Shown piece after piece: positions 20,002 through 29,479 of a stretch of 64,000 nucleotides of DNA. Under the pieces are notes generated by a model, which saw nothing but the letters and a program-made list of their open reading frames with translations, did no database searches and had not been told where the DNA came from. Numbering within the stretch: position 1 is the stretch's first letter; each line of letters begins with the position of its first letter. This DNA is from Hyphomicrobium sp. GTDB taxonomy: Bacteria; Pseudomonadota; Alphaproteobacteria; Rhizobiales; Hyphomicrobiaceae. The stretch covers positions 27,738-91,737 of the forward strand of contig NZ_WBUE01000015.1 in the NCBI RefSeq assembly GCF_009026145.1, in the 5' to 3' direction. Position numbers and translations under genes: made by a program.

Positions 20002-20757
20002 TCAGGGATGGCATACCGACAATCGGCTCGCGCGCGCATCACGTTCATCGATGTGGAGTTGCTCCAGGAGGCCGGTTTCGACGCCCTGCCGGCCCCACTG
20101 GTCGAAATGCACCAGCGGCCCGATCGGCAAGCGCTCCCGCCAGCCCGCCGTCTCGAGCTCGGGCTGCGCGTGGTAGCCGCTCACCCGTCCGACGCAGAGA
20201 TAGGCAATAGGAACGACGCGCTTGGGGATGTTCAGGATTCGCTGCACTGTCCCGTTGTCGAAGATGCTCACCCAGCCGACCCCGAGCCCTTCGGCGCGGG
20301 CCGCGAGCCAGAGGTTCTGCACGGCACAGGCCGTGCTGTAGAGGTCCATCGCCCGAATGTGCGTGCGCCCGATGACGGCTGGGCCTGCCCGATCACGGTC
20401 GCAGGTCAGGCATATATTGAGGGGCGCATCCATGATCCCTTCGAGCTTGAGGGCCCGGTAGGTGTCGCGCAGGTGCTCGGGAAACATCATCGCGGCCTCG
20501 GCATGAGCCTTGGCGAAGGCCTCGTACACCCGTCGGCGGACGTCCGCATCCCGAATGAGGATGAAGCTCCATGGCTGCATGAACCCGACCGAGGGGGCAT
20601 GATGGGCGGCGACGAGAAGACGGCTGACGAGCTCATTCGGCACCGGGTCGGGGAGGAATTCGCTTCTCGTGTCGCGTCTTGTCAGGATGGCGCGGTAGAC
20701 ACCCGCGCGCTCGGCGGGCGACAAAGGCAATGCAGGCAGGAGTGCGGAATCGTCCAT
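20002..20757 (-). CDS. bluB: 5,6-dimethylbenzimidazole synthase
   Basis: YRAILTRRDTRSEFLPDPVPNELVSRLLVAAHHAPSVGFMQPWSFILI; GRTHIRAMDLYSTACAVQNLWLAARAEGLGVGWVSI; riboswitch upstream. Confidence 0.95.
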   Translation of the reverse strand: MDDSALLPALPLSPAERAGVYRAILTRRDTRSEFLPDPVPNELVSRLLVAAHHAPSVGFMQPWSFILIRDADVRRRVYEAFAKAHAEAAMMFPEHLRDTYRALKLEGIMDAPLNICLTCDRDRAGPAVIGRTHIRAMDLYSTACAVQNLWLAARAEGLGVGWVSIFDNGTVQRILNIPKRVVPIAYLCVGRVSGYHAQPELETAGWRERLPIGPLVHFDQWGRQGVETGLLEQLHIDERDARASRLSVCHP

Positions 20758-20815
20758 CGTATTCCCCTTGATGGCGCGCTCGTCTCACCGTCCGCGCGGA
20801 CGAGCCATCCCCCAT

Positions 20816-20990
20816 AGGCCGGTCTTCTGACTCGGGTTCATCCGGAAGGGACACCTTCCCGGCTGTCGCCAGTGGCACCTGTCCCTCCAGTCCCCCTCAC
20901 AGCGTTGGGCACGTCGCGGACTTGCACCGCGTTCCCGATTCTCCGACGCAGGACAGATCCTGCACCGGCACCTACGAGGTAACGTGTTCT
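20816..20990 (-). promoter_or_regulatory. Cobalamin riboswitch upstream of bluB
   Basis: Reverse complement has GGTGCAAGTCCGCGACGTGCCCAACGCTGTGA...GTGCCACTGG...CCGGGAAGG...GATGAACCCGAGTCAGAAGACCGGCC, the conserved B12 elements in order. Confidence 0.93.
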
Positions 20991-21091
20991 CATCATATGC
21001 GCCGAGACGGACCAACGGCGGGCCATTGGCTTTGAGGTCTCGAATTCGGATGGAACACTTGTATAGTTTGGCACTTGCAATGGTTGGCGTC

Positions 21092-21105
21092 TTGACCAAG
21101 GTCAA
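21092..21105. promoter_or_regulatory. FNR/NnrR-type box
   Basis: TTGAC-CAAG-GTCAA palindrome upstream of the DGC-domain gene. Confidence 0.6.
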
Positions 21106-21247
21106 CGTCACGACATCTACGGCGTGATAAAAAGATCTGCCTCTCTTAAGGGAAGGGAATTCTTGTGCCGGCGAACCACTTTGCAGAGGTCTTCGGCCAG
21201 GAGAATCGCGAGATCCGTGACACTCTCTTCGGTCTCGCCGCTGCCTC

Positions 21248-21631
21248 ATGACTGCTGACAATCGTAACATGCCTATCGTGTACTCGTGCTCGGGCTGCTC
21301 GAGCGCGGCGCAGATGGCGAACCGTGTCGCAATCCGCCTGGACCGCGAGCGGCACGCGGAAATGTCTTGCATCGCCGGCGTCGGCGGTGACGTCCCCTCC
21401 CTCGTGCGTATTGCCAAGTCTGGCCGGAAGATCATCGCCATCGATGGTTGTCCGCTTCATTGTGTATTGCGCTGCCTCGATCGCCATAACGTGAAGCCGG
21501 ACCTGCATTTCACCTTAACAAAGATCGGAATAAGGAAGCGATACCACACGGATTTCAACGAGGTAGAAGCAGCAGAAGTATTTCGCCGGATAGTCGGCGA
21601 ATTGCAGGTTGACAGTACCGCAGCCAGCTAA
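21248..21631 (+). CDS. Putative zinc-binding DGC-domain protein
   Basis: MPIVYSCSGCSSAAQMANRVAIRLDRERHAEMSCIAGVGGDVPSLVRIAKSGRKIIAIDGCPLHCVLRCLDRHNV. Confidence 0.8.
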   Translation: MTADNRNMPIVYSCSGCSSAAQMANRVAIRLDRERHAEMSCIAGVGGDVPSLVRIAKSGRKIIAIDGCPLHCVLRCLDRHNVKPDLHFTLTKIGIRKRYHTDFNEVEAAEVFRRIVGELQVDSTAAS

Positions 21632-22088
21632 CCCCTACGCCGAGCGCGCTAACGCGCTCGTTCGTGGTTCCCATGCGAACCTGAGCGTGTCATTGGCCCG
21701 CGGCTGCGACCAGCCGCATGCGGCATTCCATAGCGCCTTTCAAGCGTGACGGCAGCGAGTTCAGCGCGCGCCGCAACCTTGACTTCAGCGCGTCAACAGC
21801 GCCGCTGCCCGGTCTGGGTATAACCGAGGACCGACGGATTCTCCTTCGAAGCTGACGTAAATCAGCCGCCGCGCCACTGATCATGCTCGCGAGATCTGAT
21901 CGAAGTCCGTTCGGTGCGGCAACCCTGGGATGAGGGTAAGATGATTGAGGCGAAGCCGCCGCTGCGACCCTAAACACATCTGGTCCATCCGGACGAAGCT
22001 TCAGCCGCCTTCAGCGGTGAGATTGGGCCAATAGCATCTTCAATCAGGATGCGGGAGCGTCTGGCGAAGCGTTCATTGATCAGAGCGG

Positions 22089-22535
22089 TCACAGCTCGAC
22101 CAAACAGCGCTTGCCGAAGCCGGAGGCGTAGTCGACTAGGGCCATGGCGACCGGCGTGATCAAATAGACCGCGAGCCTCTCCGGATCGTGCGGAACATAC
22201 CTTTTCGACTGTGGGAGCGTGCTGAAGAGGCGCAGAACAATCTCGTCTGCGATGTGCTTCTCCAGGATGCGCCTTGCGACGCCCGACATCGACAATCCGG
22301 AGAGCCTGTAGAAATCTTCCGTTTGGCTCGTGATGGCAATCGAGACTTTGTTGTTGAGCGTTATGTTGGCGACCTTTTGCGAGGCTGCGTCGGTCGCAAA
22401 GTATACCGTCAAACCGTCGTTGATGTAGTTGACGGTCGTAGCCTGAGGATAGCCGTCGGGACGAATGGTGGCGAGCGTCATCAAATGTTGCGATGACAGA
22501 AGGTCGAGAATTTTGGCTCTGAGGGCTTCCTCCAT
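22089..22535 (-). CDS. Pyridoxamine 5'-phosphate oxidase-like FMN-binding protein
   Basis: LLSSQHLMTLATIRPDGYPQATTVNYINDGLTVYFATDAASQKVANI. Confidence 0.85.
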   Translation of the reverse strand: MEEALRAKILDLLSSQHLMTLATIRPDGYPQATTVNYINDGLTVYFATDAASQKVANITLNNKVSIAITSQTEDFYRLSGLSMSGVARRILEKHIADEIVLRLFSTLPQSKRYVPHDPERLAVYLITPVAMALVDYASGFGKRCLVEL

Positions 22536-22847
22536 GGCACAGCGTCTCCCATAGCCGTGCCCCCTTCCGCTCCCCAATATCCCGAAGCCGACAATATCGT
22601 GCACCCTTCCGCAAACCAAAACTAGGGATCGAGGCGACGGGCGCAATTTCACGAAGCCGCGTGGCGAGAATCTTATGGTTGAGGTTTGAACTGCGCGCTT
22701 GACTCGGGTCGCGGACGTCAGGAAGAGCTCTGCAGCCAGAAGTGGAGAACTAGTCCCCGCCGTCGGCTCCCAGCCTCAGACCGCACTTCGAGCGAGCCTG
22801 AGGGCCCAGGCAGTTTTTGGAGCGACACCCGAAGGAACCGCTCAGAG

Positions 22848-23852
22848 TCATGCTCCTTTGCCGGTGCTGATCTCCCGCAGCTGACCTGCCTCTGCCGCAT
22901 ATGCTTTTGCGTGCGATGTCTGAGCGAGGGCAGATCGGACGGCATCATTGTCCATAAGCGCGAAGGCGGTCGACAGCGCGTCGGCCATGGTTGCCGTATC
23001 GGCAACGACCGTGACACCTCTGGACGTCTGAGCGCAAGCTCCGGTGAGCGGATTGAAAAGATGATTGCAGGTGCCCTCCGGATCGAACCGGTAGCCGTAG
23101 GCACCGGAGCTGGCCACGGCTCCGTCGGTCAAGGAAAGTGGGTGCGTTGCATTGCTCTGCGCGTCCTCGACGGCCACGTGCCAGGGCCGATTGTCGGGGC
23201 GCGGGCCGAGCGCTCGCAGCTCCCCCATATCGACAAGACAGTTGTTGAGCCCCGACGCCCGTAACCGATCAACGACGCGATCGGTGATGTACCCTTGCGC
23301 GATCCCATTGAGGGTGAGTGCCATACCCTTGCGGGCAAATACGATCTTGTCACGATCGAAGCGTACATTTCCCCAGCCAACGAGCTCCAAGGCCCTCTGC
23401 CTAGCATTTGCCGACGGTCCTTCTGAAGTAACCGGACGGCCAGCGAAGTGCTCCGCATAGCAGCGCCAGAGTGCCTGTACGGTGGGGTCAAATACGCCAC
23501 TTGTGAGGTGCCACACGTGATCGCAAGCAGCCAACAGCTCCAGCAAATCTGCCGGAGGGGCGAGTAGCACACCGCGCCGATTGAGCTCGCACAGGCTCGA
23601 GTCATAGCGGTAGAGGCTGAACACGTGCTCGAGGCGCCGCGCCTCGCCAACCACCTGCCTGATCAGCCGCTGGGCGGCGGTCCGATCACGATGGTGCAGA
23701 CGGATGGTTGCGACGGCGCCGAGCGAGGTGCCGCGCCATTCGACAACTTGGCCGGCCACTGCTTTCTTTGACGTGCCGAAGGGCACCACGCTCAGCCCGG
23801 CCGCGGCGGCGCTGATGGCGATAAACTTGCGTCGATCAAATGTTCCTTGCAT
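22848..23852 (-). CDS. nosX: ApbE family FAD:protein FMN transferase (NosX)
   Basis: Tat-like DRRKFIAISAAAAGL; GEARRLEHVFSLYRYDSSLCELNR; nos operon context. Confidence 0.9.
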   Translation of the reverse strand: MQGTFDRRKFIAISAAAAGLSVVPFGTSKKAVAGQVVEWRGTSLGAVATIRLHHRDRTAAQRLIRQVVGEARRLEHVFSLYRYDSSLCELNRRGVLLAPPADLLELLAACDHVWHLTSGVFDPTVQALWRCYAEHFAGRPVTSEGPSANARQRALELVGWGNVRFDRDKIVFARKGMALTLNGIAQGYITDRVVDRLRASGLNNCLVDMGELRALGPRPDNRPWHVAVEDAQSNATHPLSLTDGAVASSGAYGYRFDPEGTCNHLFNPLTGACAQTSRGVTVVADTATMADALSTAFALMDNDAVRSALAQTSHAKAYAAEAGQLREISTGKGA

Positions 23853-23885
23853 GCCGTCCTCCTCGGCAATAGTCAGCGGCTCCAG

Positions 23886-24413
23886 CTATTGGTGGGCATC
23901 CGCGCCGTCCGGAGTGGTCTCCGAGCCCAGCACATAGTCCCGCGGCACTTCATCGAAGCTGACGACCCGACCACCGTGCTCGGCAGCGAATTTCTCGGCC
24001 GCGACGCGATCGGAGAAGGGAACGGTTTCCGGCGCGCCCATGCCTCCCTGCTTGCTGCTGCCGATGACGAAGAACGCCTGGCGGGCCTCGACCCAATGGG
24101 CAGCGCCGGGGTCGTCCCAGTCTTGCGCTTTGGCCATGTCGGAGACGTAGATGGCACGGATATCCTTGGCCTCCTCCGGCAGCATGCTGAAGGAGAACGC
24201 ATCGCGCGCCGACGAGAACCATATGGGTTCGCGGCGACTGGCTAGGATGATGTGAGCCTTGGGACCCGCGTGCTCCTTGAGGTTCATCCCGCAATAATGC
24301 CCGACTGCATCAGAGGTGAGCTGGAACGGCGGCGGCGTTTCACGTGCGTCCTCGCCGCATCCAGCAAGAGCCAGTATCGCGATGATGAGGCTAAAGAGCG
24401 CAAACCGCGTCAT
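23886..24413 (-). CDS. nosL: NosL copper chaperone lipoprotein
   Basis: Lipobox ILALAGCG; YCGMNLKEHAGPKAHIIL; start overlaps the nosY stop. Confidence 0.92.
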   Translation of the reverse strand: MTRFALFSLIIAILALAGCGEDARETPPPFQLTSDAVGHYCGMNLKEHAGPKAHIILASRREPIWFSSARDAFSFSMLPEEAKDIRAIYVSDMAKAQDWDDPGAAHWVEARQAFFVIGSSKQGGMGAPETVPFSDRVAAEKFAAEHGGRVVSFDEVPRDYVLGSETTPDGADAHQ

Positions 24414-25240
24414 AGCTCCCTCCGGGAGAAGGCCAGCGTGGCAAGTCCTAGGGGCACCGCGGACCACACGATCAGAGCAGCGAGCAGGACGAGTGAGCCG
24501 AGCGCGGACGCTTCGGCGATAGCTGTCATGCCGGACAACTGACCGACACCGGCGGAGCCAGTGAGATTGAACATCCGGTAGACGTCGGCCGGGTTTGCCA
24601 ACAGCAGCGCATCGAGGATACCGCCCGATATGGTGCGCCCCTGATCGATGACGAGCAGACCGAGCAGCGCCATGTCGTAGAGGACGACGAAGAGGAGCCA
24701 AATTCCAATGGCAACGCCTGCCGCGGTGGCCCGTTCACGTACCAGTGCGCTGACCAGATAGCCAACGGCAATGAATGCGGCGCCGAGCAGCACCGATGAG
24801 CCGATCATCGAGCCGAAGGCGGCCAGGCTGCCAGGATCCATTGCGGCGCCGGTCGCAGCGAGGACGACGGCGGCAGCCCCGTAGCCGAAAATCGTCGCGA
24901 AGGTAAGAATGGCGAGATGCCCCACAAACTTGCCGAGCAAGACCTGCCAGCGGGCAACCGGGTAGCTGAGCAGCAGCAGCATGGTGCCACGCTCCACCTC
25001 GCCCACGATGGCATCGTGAGAGATCAACAGTGCGATGAGCGGCAGCAGGAAGGTGCCGAGGCTCGACAGGCTGACGACGACTACGTCGAGGGCGCGCACG
25101 CCAACGGTGCCCGTCGGCGCGCTGCCGAGTAGCGTGAGCGCGAGCGCGAGCGCCGCCAGTAGCAGCGTCGTCGCCAGCACCCAGCGATTACGCAGGCACT
25201 CCTGAATTTCCTTGCCGGCGATCAGGTAGACGTTTCTCAT
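24410..25240 (-). CDS. nosY: NosY ABC transporter permease
   Basis: IAGKEIQECLRNRWVLATTLLLAALALALTLLGSAP; six TM segments; between nosF and nosL. Confidence 0.93.
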   Translation of the reverse strand: MRNVYLIAGKEIQECLRNRWVLATTLLLAALALALTLLGSAPTGTVGVRALDVVVVSLSSLGTFLLPLIALLISHDAIVGEVERGTMLLLLSYPVARWQVLLGKFVGHLAILTFATIFGYGAAAVVLAATGAAMDPGSLAAFGSMIGSSVLLGAAFIAVGYLVSALVRERATAAGVAIGIWLLFVVLYDMALLGLLVIDQGRTISGGILDALLLANPADVYRMFNLTGSAGVGQLSGMTAIAEASALGSLVLLAALIVWSAVPLGLATLAFSRREL

Positions 25241-26154
25241 GGCGCACCTTGCTGACGCAGGAAATGCGCGTAAAGCTCGTCCAGGGAAGGAGGCATGACA
25301 TCGATATCGATGATGGGCGAGCCGGCGCCTGCCACGCGCCGGACGAGTTCGATCTTGTGTTCGGGCACCGCATCGAGCTCGATGACCTCGCCGTTGATCT
25401 GGCGCCAGCGCGCCATCGTTCCCACTAGGTCAGGAATGGCGTCGATACCGCCATCGGCCACCGTCAGCCGGATCTTTGCAGGAAGACGAGCGATATGGCG
25501 AAGGGCATCGAGCGAGCCGTTCGCAAGCATGTGCCCTTGCTTCATGACGATGACGCGTCCCGCCCGCTCACCGAGCTCGGCCAGCGCATGCGAGGACAAC
25601 ACGACCGTCGCGCCTTCCCGGCGCAACGTTTCCACGATGTCGTAGAAGTCGAGACGCAGTGCTGGATCGAGCCCGGTGGTCGGCTCATCCAAGAGAAGCA
25701 GCTGCGGATTGCCGAGCAGTGCCTGAGCCAATCCAAGCCGCTGGCGCATGCCCTTGGAGTAGGTGCCGACGCGCCGCGCGCCAGCCGACCCAAGGCCGAC
25801 GCGATCGAGCAGCTCGAGGGCCTCGGCAAGCGACCGCTCCTTCAAGCTGGCATAGAAGGACAGCACCTCGCGGCCGGTGAGCGCGGCGTGGAAGGAGACG
25901 TTCTCCGGCAAATAGCCAACACGGCGGCGCGCCGCGAACTCACCCGCAGCGGGATCATCGCCGAGGACTCGGATCGTGCCAGCCGAGGGATGCGCGAGAC
26001 CGAGCATGAGCTTGAGCAAGGTGGTCTTGCCGGCGCCATTATGGCCGACGAGGGCGATTGTCTCACCCGCATTCAGATCGAAGGAAACGTCGCGGACGGC
26101 CTCGGTGGCGCCGTAGCGCTTGGTCAGACCCCTGATCTCCACGGTCGTCGTCAT
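25237..26154 (-). CDS. nosF: NosF ABC transporter ATPase
   Basis: Walker A GHNGAGKTTLLKLMLGL; YSKGMRQRLGLAQALLGNPQLLLLDEPTTGLDP. Confidence 0.95.
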   Translation of the reverse strand: MTTTVEIRGLTKRYGATEAVRDVSFDLNAGETIALVGHNGAGKTTLLKLMLGLAHPSAGTIRVLGDDPAAGEFAARRRVGYLPENVSFHAALTGREVLSFYASLKERSLAEALELLDRVGLGSAGARRVGTYSKGMRQRLGLAQALLGNPQLLLLDEPTTGLDPALRLDFYDIVETLRREGATVVLSSHALAELGERAGRVIVMKQGHMLANGSLDALRHIARLPAKIRLTVADGGIDAIPDLVGTMARWRQINGEVIELDAVPEHKIELVRRVAGAGSPIIDIDVMPPSLDELYAHFLRQQGAP

Positions 26155-27533
26155 GGCCGGTGGCCGCCATCGGTAGCTCGCTGGGGTGGCGACATGAGCG
26201 GATGACTGTCGACGACGCCGCCGGGCCGCAAAGCAGGGAACTGGCTCTGCGCCCAGCGGATGATCTGGATCGCTGGACTGTTGACCAGCACCTTTGCCTG
26301 CGGAACCGACCATAAGACTTTGTCCACGAGGTCATTGGGCCGGTATGCCGCGTCGGCAATGCCATCGCCATTGAGATCGAATGCGGGGTTGTCGCTCCAG
26401 TAGTTTCCGCGCTCGTCACTCGACCAGTCGAGATAGCGGCTCCCCACGTATTTCACCTGGTTGCGGTTGTTGACGAAGGCGTTGCCAACGATCTCGTTGC
26501 CTTCGGACCCCGCAGTGAAGTGCACACCGATCTCGCAACCTTCGAACCTGTTGTCGCGGAATCGGTTCTTATTGGCGTTGTAGATAAAGACGCACTTCTC
26601 CGGCCCGTTCCGCGCCCCGCTCGCCAGCGTGGGCCGCGCTCCGCCGGGCAAACCGTGCTCGCGCGCTTCCTTATCGCGCATGCCGGGACTCGCCCATCTC
26701 TCCGCTGACTGCAACCGTCCCCGCACCTCGTTGCCGATCATCTCGGATCCATTGGCAAAATTGAAAAGCAACCCATGGTCGCGATCGCCATCGGAGACGT
26801 TGCCGAAGACCTTCAGGCGGTGGGAGAACATAATCGCGAAACCAATCGTATTGCCGGTCGAGAGGTTTTCGCTGACCTCGCTGTCGTTGGTGTACATGTA
26901 GTGGATCGCGAAGCGCAGGTCGCGGAAGCGGTTGCCTTTGAATACGTTGCGCTTGCTGGCGATCGCGAAGATGCCATCGCGGCCAAGCCGGATGTCATTA
27001 CCGATCACCTTGGCGCCCGGCGCGTTCCATACCGACACGCCGTTGCCGGCTTCGTTCATGCGCCGCTGCCGGATCCCAATAATGACGTTGTTCCGGGCCA
27101 CGGAGTCCTCGGCCCCGTGCAGGTACACGCCGTAAAGATTGCCCTCGATGTGGTTGTTCTCGACGATCGCCCCTTTGGCCGTCTTCTCGACGAATACCCC
27201 AGCGTCCATTCGCTCCAGGTCGGTCCCTGAACCGCGGATGGTGAGACCGCGAACGACAGCCCCGGGACTCGCGATGGTGATGACGCTGCCCTCACCAGGC
27301 CCTTGCACGACGGCGCTCTGCGCACCTTCAAGGATCAGCTTGCGGGTGAGCCTAACGGGACCGCGGTGCTCGCCCTGCAAGATGATCGTATCCCCGTCCG
27401 CCGCTCCGTCGAGGATCGCCTGAACATCTACCTCTCCCGGCGTCACAAAAATGCGTGCCGCCGAAGCCGGCCACCCGCTACCAAGCGCGAGAAGCGTCAA
27501 GAGCAGGCGGCATATGATCCGCAGCCCGAGCAT
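26151..27533 (-). CDS. nosD: NosD periplasmic copper-binding beta-helix protein
   Basis: Signal peptide and parallel beta-helix repeats (NHIEGNLYGVYLHGAEDSVARNNVIIG); nos context. Confidence 0.93.
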   Translation of the reverse strand: MLGLRIICRLLLTLLALGSGWPASAARIFVTPGEVDVQAILDGAADGDTIILQGEHRGPVRLTRKLILEGAQSAVVQGPGEGSVITIASPGAVVRGLTIRGSGTDLERMDAGVFVEKTAKGAIVENNHIEGNLYGVYLHGAEDSVARNNVIIGIRQRRMNEAGNGVSVWNAPGAKVIGNDIRLGRDGIFAIASKRNVFKGNRFRDLRFAIHYMYTNDSEVSENLSTGNTIGFAIMFSHRLKVFGNVSDGDRDHGLLFNFANGSEMIGNEVRGRLQSAERWASPGMRDKEAREHGLPGGARPTLASGARNGPEKCVFIYNANKNRFRDNRFEGCEIGVHFTAGSEGNEIVGNAFVNNRNQVKYVGSRYLDWSSDERGNYWSDNPAFDLNGDGIADAAYRPNDLVDKVLWSVPQAKVLVNSPAIQIIRWAQSQFPALRPGGVVDSHPLMSPPQRATDGGHRP

Positions 27534-27535
27534 CC

Positions 27536-29479
27536 TCAGACATTCCGCGGCTCGACGAACATGCGACCGCGCATCTCCATGTGCATGGCGTGGCAGAACC
27601 AAGTGCAAAAGTACCAATACACGCCCGGCCTGTCCGCCTTGAAGGTCACGGATGATGTCTGCTGGGGACCGATCTCCATGTTGATGCCGTAGTTAACGAT
27701 GCAGAACCCGTGCGTGAGGTCCTCGATGTCGTCGACATTGGTGACGTAGACGGTCACCTGGTCGTCCTGCTTCACCGCAAAGCTGTCCAGGGCAAATGCG
27801 GGGGCCGACGAGGTCATGTACACGCGTACTGTATTGCCATCGCGGATCACCTTGGAGTCGTTCTCCAGCGTTATACCGTCCGCCTTGGCCCGCTTGACGG
27901 CATCGGCGAAGAACGGGTCGTCCCGCTTCCATACGTGGAGCGGATTGATCTTCGATCGATGCACGATGGTTACGTCGTGCGGCTCGGCGAAACTGGGGCC
28001 ATCATGCACCAAGACCATCTCATCTCCCGAGATGTCGATCAGCTGATCGTTCTCTGGCTTGAGCGGCCCGACGTTCAAGAACCGATCCTTGGAGAACTTG
28101 TTGAGCGAGATGAGCCAATTTCCATCTGCCTCCTTTGTCTGACCCATGGAGGTGTGATTGTGGCCCGGCTGGTAGTGGACATCGAGCTTCTGGATGATTG
28201 GGTTCACCTTCTCACCCTTGAAAGCGCGCCTCGCGGCATCGATGTTCCACTTGACGATTTGACTGTCGAGGAACAGGGTGGTGTACGCATTGCCCCTTCC
28301 GTCGCACTCGGTATGCAGCGGCCCCAGTCCGAGCTCCGGCTCGGCTACGACCACGTCGCGCGGTTTGATCTTGTCATCGAACAGTTGGTCAAAGAGGCGC
28401 ACATCCATCACCGTCACGGTCGGTGAAAGCTTGCCATTGGCGAAGATGTGAATGCCATCCGGCGCGGTATGCATGCCGTGCGGGCTATTGGGCACTGGCA
28501 CATAGCGCGTGTAGGGCGATCCTTGGCGACCGTCGACCACCGGCACGCCATTCATTTCTTTGAAATCACCCTTCTTTACGGCCTCCTCGATGCGCTTGAT
28601 GTTGAATATGACGACCCAGTCCTGCTCCTTGGCCATCATTTCGGCGAGCGTCATGCCTTTTTCGGAGTTGTAGCAAGTTGAGAAGGCATATTTGCCTTGG
28701 TAGTCTGCATCCGTATTGTCGAGATTGCCATCGACGATGACCTGCCAGGCGACCCTCATTGTGTCGCCGTCCACCGCCGAGAAGATGGACCAATATTTCG
28801 TCGGATCGTCGAGAACCGATCCGTCGTTCGGGAGCGGCACCTCGTACTCGCCATTACAGAACAGGTAGCCGGTCCGCGGGTACTTCTGGGGACGCATGCC
28901 ATGGATGGTGTACTGGTTCGGCAGCTCCACGATCTTGTCGCACTTCATGATATCGCAGCGGATGCGCGCGAGACGCGTGTTCGCCTTGTCGTTTGCGAAG
29001 ACGTATCGGCCGTCGTACGTGCCATCGGTAAAGGACAAATGCGGATGATGCAGATCGCCATTCTGCCAGACGCCGCCCATCGCCTTGAGCCGCTCGCGGG
29101 TCGCGGGCGTGAGCCCTTCGGTCAAGATCTTGAGCGACTCGTTGGTCTGCCCCCAGCCGGTGGCGCTGCAGCGGTTGAAGACGGGAATGCGCATCAGCTC
29201 GCGCATCGACGGGAGGCCGAGAATACGCACCTCGCCCGTCTGCCCACTCGAGGCGAAGACATAATATTCATCGAGCTCGCCCGGCGCGACCTCGGTCCGG
29301 CCGTGGGGGCTCGGCACGGGTTGGGCGGGAGCTGGCTGCGCCCGAGCCTCCGTGCCGTTTCTGAAACGCCCGAGGCCAAGGCCACCGACGATCCCGGTGG
29401 CACCAGCCGCCGTCATGGCCGCGGTCGTCCCGAGCAGGGTGCGTCGCGTGAATCCGCCGTTGTTATCCTGGGCTGTCAT
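27536..29479 (-). CDS. nosZ: Nitrous oxide reductase, Tat-exported (clade I type)
   Basis: Tat signal [17 protein letters not shown]; CuA ligand region [19 protein letters not shown]. The 983-aa ORF extends upstream through nosR; ATG 29477-29479 chosen. Confidence 0.96.
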   Translation of the reverse strand: MTAQDNNGGFTRRTLLGTTAAMTAAGATGIVGGLGLGRFRNGTEARAQPAPAQPVPSPHGRTEVAPGELDEYYVFASSGQTGEVRILGLPSMRELMRIPVFNRCSATGWGQTNESLKILTEGLTPATRERLKAMGGVWQNGDLHHPHLSFTDGTYDGRYVFANDKANTRLARIRCDIMKCDKIVELPNQYTIHGMRPQKYPRTGYLFCNGEYEVPLPNDGSVLDDPTKYWSIFSAVDGDTMRVAWQVIVDGNLDNTDADYQGKYAFSTCYNSEKGMTLAEMMAKEQDWVVIFNIKRIEEAVKKGDFKEMNGVPVVDGRQGSPYTRYVPVPNSPHGMHTAPDGIHIFANGKLSPTVTVMDVRLFDQLFDDKIKPRDVVVAEPELGLGPLHTECDGRGNAYTTLFLDSQIVKWNIDAARRAFKGEKVNPIIQKLDVHYQPGHNHTSMGQTKEADGNWLISLNKFSKDRFLNVGPLKPENDQLIDISGDEMVLVHDGPSFAEPHDVTIVHRSKINPLHVWKRDDPFFADAVKRAKADGITLENDSKVIRDGNTVRVYMTSSAPAFALDSFAVKQDDQVTVYVTNVDDIEDLTHGFCIVNYGINMEIGPQQTSSVTFKADRPGVYWYFCTWFCHAMHMEMRGRMFVEPRNV

